Origin: Agapetus fuscipes | Lineage: Eukaryota > Arthropoda > Insecta > Trichoptera > Glossosomatidae | Length of the DNA: 64,000 nt | Direction of reading: 5' to 3' | Assembly (NCBI GenBank): GCA_951799405.1 | Contig: OX637363.1 | Span: forward strand, 3,472,001-3,536,000 | Shown: positions 11,601 to 26,600 of the stretch, in pieces | How the letters are laid out: each line of letters begins with the position of its first letter | Numbering within the stretch: the stretch's first letter is position 1 | Position numbers and translations under genes: made by a program | The notes under the pieces: model-generated | Database searches by the model: none | What the model was told of the DNA's origin: nothing | The model's input: only the letters and a program-made list of their open reading frames with translations

Positions 11601-14600
11601 GCATTTTTTTCAATATCTTCTCTACCGCAAATAAATATTTTTGCAAAGTTTTTACGAATCCAAGATGTAAAGTTTTTTTTTCCCTTTTATATTATAGGAT
11701 TGCTATAACTTAAAAAAATACAGTTACGAATGTGTACTTGTGTATATTGTTTGTCTGCGTGTGTTTTTGATATTTGTTTTAGTCGAGATTGCTCGTGTGT
11801 TTGGATGTTTTAGTACAGTTTCGCATGTTACAATCATCAGTGATTCGACAATAATCCTTATTTTTTCTATAAAAAGGGCCAAAGCTGTCTGTAGTGTTGG
11901 AGAAGCAAACTGGCCAAAGCCGTTCAATTGTGAAAGTACAATGTGACTATGAATGTGAACCGTATCTGAAATAAATAACCGCAATTTTCATTAAATTGAA
12001 CCTGGTAAAATCATAACACTACAATTACTTCTAAGCCCCTTCCATAAAGTATTGCTTTAACTCACTTCTAATCTAATCTAATCTAAGTTGCAAAGATATG
12101 GATAAGCAACAAAGGCACCGACTGAAGAATTGGATATCTACGGTTAAAAGGCAATAAAGCATAAGCGACCTAAACTAAATTGTTCAGGAGAGCAGTTTAA
12201 AGTTTAAGATTGCAGAAAAATTGCTTAACTTTTTTATTTTTTATCATATCGTTAAAATCAAAACAGCTCTTAAATAAATAAAATAAAGGCATTTATTGGC
12301 ATTCCTATTAATGCGGTTTTACGATTTTTTCTATGTCACAAGTGCATTTAGGACAAAAAAACTCCAAAATCTTGTCGGTTACACCAAAACCATTATTCGA
12401 AAACGCAGCTGTTTGCTTGGGCATAAACAACAACAAAAATCATCGAAGAGCTATGGGAGTTAACGTATTAGAAAGAGCGAAATTTTTTAAGTAGGATACA
12501 ATTCATAACTCATTTTTGACTAAAACGTCGCTACTTCGTTTAAACCGTCGATATAGTGCTTCGCAATACGAGCTCTGTTGTACGCAGAGGTAAAGGCGTA
12601 CTTTGAATATCTCCTTCCTGTGAAATGCCGAGTATTTGAACAAAGTTTTGCAAGACGAAAATGGGTTTAAATTTTAAATTAATTTTGCAGGTATACCTAA
12701 ATACGCCAACATCATTTGAATCAGAATCATCTTTTCTAGCTGCGATCGGTCGTAGTCTACTGGTAAGACTTTCGATAGGAAAGTACGTGTTGCCCTAGTA
12801 CTATTAGTTTATGTCGTAGGTTCGAATGCGGCATGTGCAAGCGCGAACTTGTACGTGTCTGCTTGTGAGAATGCTGTAATGTGAATCCCCAATGTTACAT
12901 ATATTTGCAACTTAGATTAGATTAGATTGGAGCTGAAGCTTTCAAACAGTTTGCCCCTATCTACAATTAGCTTAAAAACAGCATAGAATTGAGAAATTGT
13001 AGACCTCTAGAGTCTCTGGAAACTAGAGAGTCTCCGGCACAGGATTTCTTAAAGAAAATACGATCTCGAAATTGATGGGATCGCCGGACACACCGAGTGA
13101 AAGATATTAAAAGTATACTTCTAGACTTTCGATCCAGACTGTGCCGTGTAAAAAGTGCAAAAAGAGCATTAAATGAATAGATTAAAGGGCTTGAAAGAAT
13201 ATTACGAGTATTTCATTGGTAAACTTGAGACCTTGAAAAAAACATTAAATTTATGAAAGAAAGGGCATTAAATTAATGGACCGTAGAGCTTGTAAAAAGT
13301 GTATTAAATTAACAAAGTGAAGAGCTAGAAAAAGAGCATTAAGTTGGTAGACTAGAGAGCTTAATGCTCTTCCCTCAGAGCCTCGTTGAGAGATTCTGAA
13401 GGCTTTATTAACGGTATAAGGATCGTATAGATATTAACGTATAGACCCTGAAAATGAAAGCGTGCCCCGGGAATTTCAGGCCTCATTCAATCTGGACCTT
13501 CTATTTAGGAAAGTGTGTGAGTAGCTTTGTAGGAAAGTGTGTAAGTAGCTTTGTAGGAAAGTGTTTAGTTACTGTTTTTTAACAATGCAAAAAAGAGTTT
13601 TAAGTTGCTGTAATGCTGTAAACAAAGGTTTACTTAGCCAACGTCACCCCTGTTTCAAGGCTAACCGTTGATGATGCCCATCGAAGCCTATGGGCTTAAC
13701 TGTTCGGAATAAAACCAGTATCCCGAGTACGAGTTGCATATTCAGAAAAACTTGCGTCTAGTAAAAGTTTACGGAAATATTTAAACTTCGGTTTCAGTAC
13801 CCCGAGTACGAGTTGTATGTTTAGAATAGTTTAAACAACTTTCCAACTTTAAACATGCAACTCGTACTCGGGGTACTGAAACCGAAGTTTAAATATTTCC
13901 GTAAACTTTTACATATTCTCAAGTTTTGCTGAACGTGCAACTCGTACTCGGAGTACTGGCTGCAAAGCCCCAAAAAAAGTATTATTGTGTCAACTAGCCG
14001 GCTGTGAAAGCTTTTATCTACAATTAACTTATATTCCTTGACTTATAGGTTGGTATGAGGCTGACCACCCATACTGTAAAAAATGGTTCACTTTGCCAAT
14101 GTCACCCCTGTTTCAGGGAATGTCGGCAAGAGTTGCAGGGCTTATGTTCATTTGAGTTTGGATTTTATTTGTAAGTACACAATCAGCATTTGTAAGCGCG
14201 AACTACACGTGTTTGTTTGTGGGGATACATCTGAGAGCTTTGAATGAATATATCCTTGCAACTTACATTATAGATTTTAGAAGATAACAAAATTTATACC
14301 ATTTATTCTGCAATGTTGATTTCTAATGTTGGTGTATTCATTTGCTACATTTTTTGCATAGGAAATTTTTGACTTTTTTTGTATAGATTTCTTTGTAAGG
14401 TTTTGTTCTTTTTTATATTTAAATGTAATTTATTATTCATATTCCTTGACTTATAGGTTGGTATGAGGCTGACCACCCATACTGTAAAAAATGGTTCACT
14501 TTGCCAATGTCACCCCTGTTTCAGGGAAGGTCGGCAAAATTTGTGGGGCTTATGTTCATTTGAGGTTTGGATTTTATTTGTAAGTACACAATCAGCATTT

Positions 14601-17600
14601 GTAAGTGCGAACTACACGTGTTTGTTTGTGGGCATACATCTGAGAGCTTTGAATGAATATATCCTTGCAACTTAGATTATAGATTTTAGAAGATAACAAA
14701 ATTGATACCATTTATTACTGTCTACTTAGCATCTGAATTAAATAAAAAGTATACTCATCTGGTTCAGTGTGAACGCAGCTTGAAAGTCTAAAACTTTGCG
14801 AAAAAGGAAACTCAAGATACTTTTTATAAAGAAAAAGGACCGTATTCCGAGTAGAAGAAATTGCGTAAATACTCAACAGTCGCGTACACAGATCACAAGG
14901 AAAACTAAAACATTCGCGACACGCGCTGTTGGACTTTGTGTACATATTTTCTGTGTACGCGATGTTTCGAGTCTTTACGCAATTTTTTACACTCGGGTTA
15001 GGTACAGAGCTAATTTATGTGAGAATTATAAAGTTTCAGTAGATGGGTCAAGGTATATAATATGAAATATGTACAACCATACAGTCGGGGCTTTTATTTA
15101 AATTTCAAAATAAGTATGAAAAGAGATTACGGTGTGAGAGGGCCGACGTTATGTATGCGGAACAAACTTTTGTTTTCAAATGTTGTATAAAAAATTATGT
15201 ACAGTAGACCCCTGTCAAAGCGTGGGCTCAACCGACGACTAAATTGTCTAAGAATAGCCCCGTATGTGTTTTAGGATCTCAGCACTGCCTTTAAATCAGG
15301 ATGATTTGGTTTGTACTTGGTTTATTTGTTGTTTCCTTGAAAGTCAGAGAGGAAGAGGCAAAAATGTATACGCAAAAAAAAACGCAACGCAACTAAGCTA
15401 CACATATAATGTAGCTTCTTGCCGCGTTATCCCCGAAGGGATCGCATGTGGCGAGTTGAACCTATTTATTTTTACAAGTAAGGGGGCCGGCCTTACGCCA
15501 ACCACTTCAGTTGAAGTGGGGGTTTCCCAGCTCCCGAGGGGGCTGGTACTCATTTCTTGTGAAGGCTGAGTAAACCTTGCCGGTAATTTTATTATGGGGT
15601 TCGAAATAAACATCGAAATAGGAAATCATTTCTGACACCCTCCTCGGTGGGATTCGAACCCGAGCTCACGGGGTAGAATGCAAGCACTCTACCAACTAAG
15701 CTATCGACCGGACTTGACAAAACTTAAAAAAGGTCAATATTACCAACTTGGAGAAATCAAAATTAAAACATGAATTGATATTTTTGTACCTACCGAATTG
15801 ACTTAATTAGAATGCCAAAAAGGCGAATAAAAATATACAAATATTTGACACAGCTACTAAATCTAATCTAAATCTAAGTAACAAAGATATGTATCATTCG
15901 AGATTCATATTAAATGCATTCCCACAAGCAGACACGCATGACTTCGCGCTCACACATGCCGCATGTGGACCTACAATATAAAAACCCAATCTCAAATGAA
16001 CGTAAGCCCTGCAACTCTTGCCGACCTTCCCTGAAACAGAGGTGACATTGGCAAAGTGAACTATTTTTTACAGTATGCGTGGTCAGCCTCATACCAACCT
16101 ATAAGTCAAGGAATACAAGCAATTAATTACTGCTGGTGACAAATAGAGAGCTGGAGGCGAGAAGTGATGGAATAGAAGCCACGGTTCGACAAGAGCTGCA
16201 GAGCCATGGAAGAAGATTCATCCAATATTACATCAGGAAAGCATGTAGAAAGATTGTATGTTCAAGTTGTTTGGGAAAGAGTTGGAAAAACATTCAACAA
16301 ATGTAAGGAATCGGAGATCGATAAAAATATTCAGATAAATTGTTTACCGGATTCAAGACAGTCAGAAGGTCCAAGAATGGTTGAAAGAAAGCAAATATAG
16401 AAAGGCGCAGAATGAATATTGTACATTGAATATTAGAACTCTGCAACTCTCGCCGTCCTTCCCTGAGACAGGGGTGACATTGGCAAAGTGAACCATTTTT
16501 ACAGCATGGGTGGTCAGCCGCATACCAACCTATAAGTCAAGGAACTTGAGGAAGGAGTTGCAGGGTGTATGTTCATTTGAGATTTGGTTTTTGTGTTGTA
16601 GGTTCACATGAGGCATGTGCAAGCGCGAACTTGTACGTGTCTGGTTGTGAGAATGCATGTTATGTGAATCTCCATTCTCCAATGTAACGTATCTTTGCAA
16701 CTTAGATTGGATTAGATTAGATTAGAATATTGGAAATCAAAATTTACTGGATGTGTAAGGAAATAAACATTCAATCAATGTATTAGGGATATAAACATGG
16801 TTCTCATTCCAAAATGCATTAGAAAAGCATACATCGACAATAGGAAGTGTAACTAGAGGGGTGCACTTTTCAGTGTGCAAGAAGAAACAATTGTTTTAGA
16901 ACAATAGACATCAATCAGAGGTTTACAACATAAGTATATATTAAGCTATTACATAATTTCGATTTCAGATCAAGAATTTTATGCAATAATGTATCAAGAA
17001 AGTGTAGGTACATCGACAAGATGATTAAAAAGGGCAAGTTTAAAAATATAAATGGTATTTTTTTTTTGCTCGCCGGGATTCAAACCCATAACCTTCCATT
17101 CACGGGTCTGAAGTGTTACCACTGGACTTTGGACCGGTCACCAATAAAAGGAATCTAGATTAAGGTGGATCAAGTCAAGCAGTAGATAATATAGTCAAGA
17201 TATTAGAAAGAAAGATCGGATGATACAAATAACATGACACACGTAGATTTCATTCAGTAGATAATATATTAGGGAAGCATACACACTAATAGGAAGTATG
17301 TAATTTATGAGGGAAATATTCAACAAGAACAGGGATCTAAACATCGGTGTGCACGAAAGGTGAAATCGTGAAATATTACAATAATATCAAGACACGTGTA
17401 GATTTTAGTCAAAAACATACATATGGGAAACTTTAAGCAAGGGAATATAAAAAAAAAATGTCTGATTTATTTGGTGAGCGCTGTTTTTGTGTATATCACA
17501 CCTGAAGCGCCCTCTGCGAGCTTGGTCGTCGCTGTAGAAAGCGCCAATTCTCAAGCAAGACTCAGTTGCTGTAAGGCTGGATGGACCTGTCTATGGTAAA

Positions 17601-20600
17601 GGAGTATGAATTTTTCACCCAGCGAAGAGCATATTTGAAAATAAAAATGATATTTTTTTTGTGCTCCACCGAGATTCGAACCCACAACCTTCCATTAACG
17701 AGTCAGAAGTGTTAGCCACTAGACTACAACCAGTCGAAGGTTTGGTATATCAAAGGTAATTGGAAGACATTAAGATAACAAAAAAAAACGTAAATTAGGG
17801 AAACAGACATCAATATAAGGAATCTAAATAAAAGTGTGCACGAAAGACCGTATATAACACGACACATGAAGGTTTCATTCAATAATGTATCAGGAAAGCA
17901 TACATAGACAACAGGAAGTATAAAATATATCGGGGAAACATACCAAATAGAGGGATCTAAACATATGTAGGAGATCACGAAGGTTCAAATTATGGATAAC
18001 AATAAGATCAAGTCAGTAATATAAACATTAGGATAACATACGTCAAGGAAGAGTGTTGATAGAGGTGTGCATCAAAGATTTAGAGATCAAAGACAGTTGG
18101 AAGACATTAAGATTCAAAAACCCTAAAATAGGGAAACAGACATCAAAAAGAGCATTCAAATATAGTTGTGCACAGAGGAATTCACGAAATAGTCAAGACA
18201 CATTAGATTTTTATGAAATAAGAAAGCATAAGTACATCGATAGGAGATAGGGGCGTGCTTCACGATGCAAAGTACCAGGGCATCATACATTGCTGTGGGT
18301 TTAATGGAAAGAGGAGACTAACTCTTGGCGCCCCGTTGGGATCCTGGTTGCCTGCGTTGCCTGTCACAGTCACTAGCGTGGTCACCAGCCCGGCTACTCG
18401 TACAGCTTCCACGTTGGCCTACGAACAATACACAAATATCTCTTACTCATTTCTGTTACCCTGGTACAATCACAGTTTTGTGGTGTTTTTCCTTTGCAAA
18501 ATGTTCACGTGTGTGTGAATCACCTTAAAAATACCTCTTCTTCATTTACATTTATCTTGATAACTCTATAGTCATGTGTTGATGTGTCACGTTAGTCAAA
18601 TACAAATTCTGAACAATACAAAAACATCTCTTACTCATTTCTGTTACCCTGGCACAATCACAGTTTTGTGAACAGAAACAGCTTCCGAATACCTCTTTTT
18701 CATTCACATTTATCTTGATACCTCTCTAGTCATGTGTTTTATTGTTTTTATAATGTGTCACGTTAGTCAAATCCATACGCAGCTTCGAAAAAATACAGAA
18801 ATATCCTTACTATTTTGTTTTACCCTGGCACAATTAGGTACAGTAGGTACTTTGGCGTTTTTCCCTTGCAAAATGTTCACATGTGTGTGAAACAGCTTCA
18901 AAATACATCTTCCTCATTCACATTTATCTTGATACCTCTCTATAATGTGTCACGTTAGTCAAATATATAAGCAGCTTCTGAACCAAACACAAATATCTCT
19001 TACTTATTTCTGTTACCCTGGTACAATCACAGTTATGTGGCGTTTTTCCTTTGCAAATGTTCACAAGTGTGTGAACCAGCTTCCAAATATCTCTTCTTTA
19101 TTCACATAGATCTTGATAACTTTCTGGCATCATTTAGATCAATGCTTTCTGGTTATGTGTTTTGTGTTCTTATAATGTAATCTTTGCAATCAAGATTATA
19201 GATAACAGATCACAGAAGGTACTCTAAAAGTTAGCTTATGAAAAATGTAGAACAAATTTCTCTTACTCCTTTCTGTATTGCTGCCACTAGTTTTTGCAAT
19301 AAATATATTAAAAGTCTGGTTGTATTATAAAGAACACGTTGAGGGAAAATGGTTAAAACATAAACAAGAAGACGTTATTGATAATGCGTTGCCTTGACAA
19401 CCATATTTGTGTTGCCATGGAAGCGCATATTATGAAAAAATAACAATGTATCGATTATCAGAACTGCCAATTTCAACATTCTAAAATGGTAGGTACCTAA
19501 TTATAAATCTGTCTTATTTTTATTTAAAAAAATACAATGTAGCAAATTTGATGTTTCACATGAAAAAATAGCACATTTCATACAAGGTGAATGTCACAAT
19601 AAATTTTGAAAACGAATAAAATGTGTTAGTTATACTAAAATGTGACAAAGAAAAATGATAAAATTAATTACTTAATCACTATGGCTAACAAAAAAAAGAG
19701 GTTAGGGAATCGGTGTCGAAGTATATTTTTCATTAAAGCCTCCACAGTTCCTTGACTTATAGGTCGGTACTGTAAAAAAATGGTTCACTTTGTCAACGTC
19801 GCCCCTGTTTCAGGGAAAGTCGGCAAGAGTTGCAGTTATGTCGTTTTGAGATTTGGGTTTTTATTTTATAAGTTTACATGTGGCATGTAAAAGCGCGAAC
19901 TCAATGGTGTCTGCTTGTGAGCTTATTTGTGCATACGTGATTTTAAATTCCCGCCGGTATAACAACGCTATGGAATTATCCACTACGCTCGAGAAACGTC
20001 CGTATGAACGTATATAAATGTAAGACGAAATGTCGTGTGCAGGCCAGAGTTTCGATTGGAACATTGAACCGTGAAGTTGAAGAAAGAGCTAGAAATCAGT
20101 GATTGTCAATTGTTGTAAATTTTGAACCAAACCGTGTAAAATTAATTCTGTCTAAATAAATAATTGTAGTTTAATAAAAAGAGAACCCCAGTAAAATCAT
20201 AACAATATGAATTGCAAATGCAATGTTTGGTCGGTCCGTAGTCCAGTGGTACAACTCTAGATCTGGAGATACGTCGAAGTAGTGTGATAAATTATTCTAC
20301 ATAAGTTAAAAGTAACTCAATATCACAAAAGTAGCACAAACTCACAAAACTGAATTTGCATACACAAAATTAGTAAACACCCATTCTTACTTGCTTAGTC
20401 TTTTACGTATAAAATCTGAATTATCTCAACAATAAGTTCTTTATTCATTCTGTTCTTTTATCAACAAAACGTTTGTGCATTAAATTTTTTTATCCTCTAT
20501 AACTTTTCACTTACAAGTTTTTAACCTCCCTCATATAAATAATTTAAAGTTTACATAATAATAACTATTTCCAGGCTGTGTAGTCGTGGAATGGCTGGTT

Positions 20601-23600
20601 TTTATCCCGTACAGTTTCGCCCATAGGCTTCCATGGGTATTAACAACGGTTAGCCAGGCGCTTTGATCTTCTCAGAGGTTCTGGTGTAATCGAAACGAAA
20701 TTAAATTCATATATTGATCCTAATTCTGATAAGGTTTATTGTGAGAAATTTCAAGTAACAAAAAAAAGATGAAATGTATAAGTTTAGTGATTGTACTTTC
20801 TTCATGTTTCGAAATTATTTTTGGACTAAGGTTTCTGTTTCATGTGCCTACGCCTACCTACAGTCACAACATAGTTTATGAACCAGTTGCACGGGAACTG
20901 TCCAGACGGGGTCACGAAGTGGTTTGGATCACCACGAATCCACTTGGCAAGGAAGAGAACCTGACTGGAGTCAGATACATTGATGTTGGTCACAGCAAAA
21001 GCCACTGGAGCAAAGAAATCCGTGGCTCCATCAACTTTACAATAGAAGAATGCCTCGTGTTGATGTGCAGGGTAAGCAGAAACGTTCAAGTGCACCAATC
21101 GTTGCATTATCTTTATTTTCAGGACCTTGGAGACTTTTTGTGAGTTTGGTCGTCGCTATAGAAAACGCCAAATTTTCAAGAAAGACCCAGTTGCTGTCAG
21201 GCTAGATGGACTTTTTGTGGTCTGTCTGTGGTAAAGCAATTAAAATTTCAACACAGCAACTAAGCTGCACATATAGTGTAATTTCTTGCGTGCGTTATCC
21301 CCGAAGGGGTTGCATTTGGTGATTCGGGACCACGCATTCGGGACCTATTTATTTTTACAGGGGGCCCGGCCTCACACCAACCACTTTCAGTTGAAGTGGG
21401 GGTTTTCCAGCTACCAAGGGGGCTGGCACTCATTTATTGTGATGACTGAGTAAGCCTTGCCAGTATTTTATTTGGGGTTTGAAATAGACACCGAAACGGG
21501 AAATCATTTCTGGCACTCTTGGTGGGATTCGAACCCGAGCTCACGGTATGGAATGCAAGCATTCTAACAACTGAGCTATCGACCGGACTTTTTACGTGCT
21601 TGATCGTCACAACCTAGTGCCAATTTTCAAGAAAAATCCAATTCCTGACCTTTGGTGGCCTGTCTTTGGAAAAGTTTATGAATTTTTCAACCTTGCGAAG
21701 AGCACATTTGGAAATATAAACGGTATATTTTTTTGCTCCGCCGGGATCCGAATCCACAACCTTCCATTTACGAGTCCGAAGTGTTGCCACTGGACTACGG
21801 ACCGGTCCAACAACCTGTAAGTCATGGAATACCATCTTAAGAAACAATTTGCTTCTAACTAAAACTTATCATTTTTCCTCTTCTCTTTTAGGTAATGCCA
21901 GAAATAATCGATTTACAACTATCGCATCCAGAGGTTAAACGACTGATTTCTGATCCAAATGAGCATTTCGATTTGGTGGTCACTGAATTCATTCTCTATC
22001 AAAGTCTAGCCGCATGGTCCTACAGGTATTTCTAGCTTGTCTTTTACTTAGGGCCTGTTGCACCAAACTCCAATCAAACAAAAATTAAAATTAAGTGTGA
22101 TATCTCGCATCAAATCAAAAATTTGGTGCATGTACGTAAATCAGATGATGTGCATCATCTTTTTTGTTCAAATTCCATCATATAATGACCCACTTTCGAG
22201 AAATACTCAACCGAGGTCCTTACCAGAATTAAGCAATACAATTTGGTGTGTCAATCAAATATTGATTGGAGGCTGGTGCATCCGGCCTTTTATAAATACA
22301 AGTGTTTGCAAGGAGATGTTAGATCCTGCTACTTTTTGTACAAATGATATGAATAAGTTTTCACTTGCTTTGAATTTTTTTTAACTTGCCTGATAAACAG
22401 ATTTGTGAAGTACATCAATCAAATTATTAACAACACCAAACAATGAATGCTATGGTATCATCTATTTTGACATAACGCAACTAAGCTACACATATAGTGT
22501 AATTTCTTTCCGCTTTATCCCTGCAGGGGTCGCATGTGGCGAGTTGAACCTATTTATTTTACAGGTAAGGGGGTTGGCCTTACGTCAACCACTTCAGTTG
22601 AAGTGGGGGTTTCCCAGCTCCCGAGAGGGCTGATACTAATTTCTTGTGAAGTCTGAGTAAGCCTTGCCGGTATTTTACTTTGGGGTTTGAAATAAACACC
22701 GAAACGGGAAATCATTTCTGACACCCTCGGTGGGTGTCATGTGTCATTGTTTTAAAGTTTTAGTATAAGTTCAACCGAAGATGGTTGAGATACCGAAAAC
22801 TTTATTGAATTAAAATGTGTACCTACTCAAGTGGTAATAAACAATATTTTAATTTTCATTTTTTTTAAAATAGTTTTCATTATTTTTTTAAATTAATCTT
22901 TATTTTTGGACAAGAATCGCTATCTCGTCACCTTAAGGTCGTAAAGAATTTAGCAGAATAGTGCATCTGATGGCCAACTTTTATTTTTTTGCAGATTCAA
23001 AGCTCCGCTTGTTGGATTCAACTCCTTGGACACTTCAATAGATGGCTACGATAATGCCAATGCTCCTGTCCACCCGTACATAAATAAGTTTTTTGTGATA
23101 GAACAAACTGGAAAAATATACATGAACTTTTGGGAAAGGATGTACGCGGTGTATAGATATATGAAAATAAGGTATGTACCTACTCGTATTATTTATTATT
23201 ATTTTTTATGTGCGTAAAGACAGTATATGTATATATATTTCTCTTAAGTGTTAGGCAACGCAAAAAAGTAACTAAGCTACACATATAGTGCAACTTCTTG
23301 CCGCTTTATCCCCGAAGGGTTTCGCATGTGGCGAGTGGAATCTATTTTTTTTATAGGTAAGGGGACCGGTCTTACGCCAACCACTTCAGTTGAAGTGGGG
23401 GTTACTCATTTCTTGTGATGGCTGAGTAAACCTTGCCGGTATTTTAGTTTGGCTGGTATGAGACTGACCACCCATACTATAAAAAATGGTTCACTTTATC
23501 AATGTCAACCCTGTTTCAAGGAAGGTCGGCAAGAGTCGCAGGGCTTATGTTCATTTAAGATTAGGTTTTATATTGTTGGTTCACATGCGACATATTTAAG

Positions 23601-26600
23601 TGCGAACTTAAACGTGTCTGCTTGTGGGAAAACATTTAATATACAACTTAAATGTAATATATCTTTGTAACTTAGATTATTGATAATTGAAAATATTCAT
23701 ACTGTGAAAAATTGGTTCACTTTACAGCTGAGATGCGTTTTTTTTTTATGAGGTTAAAGTAAAGTCGTGTGGGAAAAAAATACAAAAGTGGAAATATTCA
23801 AGTCACCCGGAAAATAAAAGGAGGAGTATACTTCTGGCACGAATAAATTCTCTCAAATAAATTTTCCTTGCAATGTTTTTCATTCATAATCAAAAGAAAA
23901 CACAGCTCCCCTATGTATTTTCAATATTGATTGGCCCCGAACACAAAAAAACATGTATGAAAAAACTTGAAAGTTGGTTACGAATGAAAGTATGAAAACA
24001 AGACTTTCGTCGCGGCGAAACTTAAATTGCTTCAACTTTTGTGAAAGAGAAATATTTCATGGACGTATTCTTTTTCATCTTTCAACAAAAAGTACAGTGT
24101 GGCTCAGTGAAAGCTGCTATACCAAAAAAAAAAAAAAGTATTGATTTGAAATGAAAATAAAAACATGAGGAATTAGTAGTCTTTCGAAATTGAATACGCT
24201 TTATTATTTTTTTCCAAATATTTAAAGAAACTTAAAAAAAAAAAATCGACACATGGTTCTAGTTTGAATATAAACTTGCTCTAATGTATAGACATCTTTA
24301 GACTTTATTTTTACGATTTACCTAAGTATGATTTACAAAAAAATAATTCAAAACTGGAAACCAGAACATCGTAATATATTTAAAAAAAAAAACAAGTCGC
24401 TTATTCCGGATTTATATTAGATGATTTTTAATGTAGAATTGAAAATAAATATTGATGCTAACATCGGCTCACAAAAAATATAGAAAACTGTATTGTTTTC
24501 TCAATAGTATTTCATATCCTTTGAGAATAATGAACATCGCAATATGCTCTATAACTATAATTTAGGTGAATCACTTACAGCTCTTATGAAAAAAACGAAA
24601 CTTTCTTGCATCTAGTTACACACAAATTTTTATTAATTATACTAACTTATCTAATCTAATCTAAGATGCAACATTGAGGATTCACATTATATGCATTTCC
24701 ACAAGCAAACACGTATAAGTTCGGGCTTGTGGATGCCGCATTTGAACCCACAACATGAAATCCCAAATCTCAAATTGACATACACCCTGCAACTCTTGCC
24801 GACCTTCCCTGAAATAGGGGTGATATTGGCAAAGTGAACGATATTCTACAGCCTGGGTGGTCACTGGTCAGCCACATACCAACCTATAAGTCAAGGAACT
24901 TACATACTCACTAAGCTGAAAGTAAGAACAAGCATATAGAAAAGAAAAGATAAATATTTTAGAGGTCAATGTTTTTGGGTCACCCGTCACAAACACAAAC
25001 TTTTTTTATAGATTGTTCTCGAACTGGCTGTCGAGCTATCAGCTATTTATTTATCCAATGCTTTGATCAAATATGTAATATCTTAAAACGCCATTTTCCC
25101 CTTGGAGAGAGTCTGACTTGTCCAGAGTTATCTTTGTTTTAGTTGTCAACGCGAAAACTTAGCCGGGCTGAAAAATGCATGCACCGAGATTCAGTCCAAT
25201 TTAAAAGTTTTGTCTCTGTTGTGAAATAAATTCTACAGATACCATTGACGGTTGTAGTGGAAAAAAACGAAGCTAGACGTGTAGTGTAACTCGTTACTGC
25301 GCTCTTGTCGAAGTGTTCGCATGTCGCATTTAGACCTGTCCGTAGTCTAGTGGTTGACACTTTTGACTTGTAAATGGAAGGTTATGGGCTCGAATCACGG
25401 CGGAGCACCAAAAAAATATCATTTATATTTTCAAATATGCTATTCGCTGGGTTGAAAACTTCATACACCTTTACCAAAGATTTCTAGCTCTGGCTTTCGA
25501 CTTCACGGCTCAATTTTTTAATCGGCACTCTCTGAAGCCCTATTGCAGTCCTCTTATATAGGTACAAAAGAGATCTTTCTTGCATATTCCAGATCATTCG
25601 ATCTTTCGCTCATACCAGATCGCTGTTCATGTACCTTAAGTTACTACCATCATGGATCATATTGGACTGTTCTACACACACTATTGTACCTATACAGGCG
25701 CGCGTAGTCCAAGTTCGTGGCAATATTAAAAAAAAACAAAACAATAAAACGCAACTAAGCTACACATATAGTGTAACTCCTTGCCGCGTAAACCCCGAAG
25801 CAGTCGCATGTCGCGAGTTGAACCTATTTATTTTTACAGGTAAGGGGGCCGGCCTTACGCCAACCTATTCAGTTGAAGTGGGGGTTTCCCAGCTCTCGAG
25901 AGGGCTGGTACTTATTTCTTGTGAAGGCAGAGTATGCCTTGCCGGTATTTTTTTTTGGGTTTGAGATTAGATTCATTGTCCATTCCAGATACGACTTCTA
26001 CTCCGACCTGTACTCCCGCCACGACGTCCTGGTGGAGCGCCACTTTGGCCCAGGATATCCCAGCACGCTGGAGATGGCCAGGAACGTCAGTCTGCTGCTG
26101 CTGACTGTCAGCCCGCTGATGGGAGCCACGGAGACCGCGCCCAACGTCGTCTACGTCAACAGTCTGCACATCAAGGAACCTAAGCCACTTCCTAAGGTAC
26201 GCCTAGGAAAGATAGTTTTTTTTTGCCTTAAAGTAAAAAAAAAAGTTGCAAAAATGTGGCATTAATGTTGCATAAGTGTTGATAAAATGTTGCAAAAATG
26301 TGGCATTAATGTTGCATAAGTGTTGATAAAATGTTGCAAAAATGTGGCATTAATGTTGCATAAGTGTTGATAAAATGTTGCAAAAATGTGGCATTAATGT
26401 TGCATAAGTGTTGATAAAATGTTGCAAAAATGTTGCAAAGCTGTTCCGAAATGTTGCATGAATGTCGCAAAAATGTTTCAAAAGTGTTGCAAAACATTTT
26501 TAAAGATGCTGCATGAAAATGCTATGTATGAAAAAGGTGATGAATATTGAGGAAATGAAAGTGGTTTGTAAGGACAGAAAAAAGTGGAGGCGCATCTGCG

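Noticed and set aside
14463..14675. Recurrent 60-90-codon frames beginning MRLTTHTVKNGSLCQCH
   Set aside because: They occur in many copies in both orientations and all lie in the LINE-B 3' UTR block; no codon or domain evidence.
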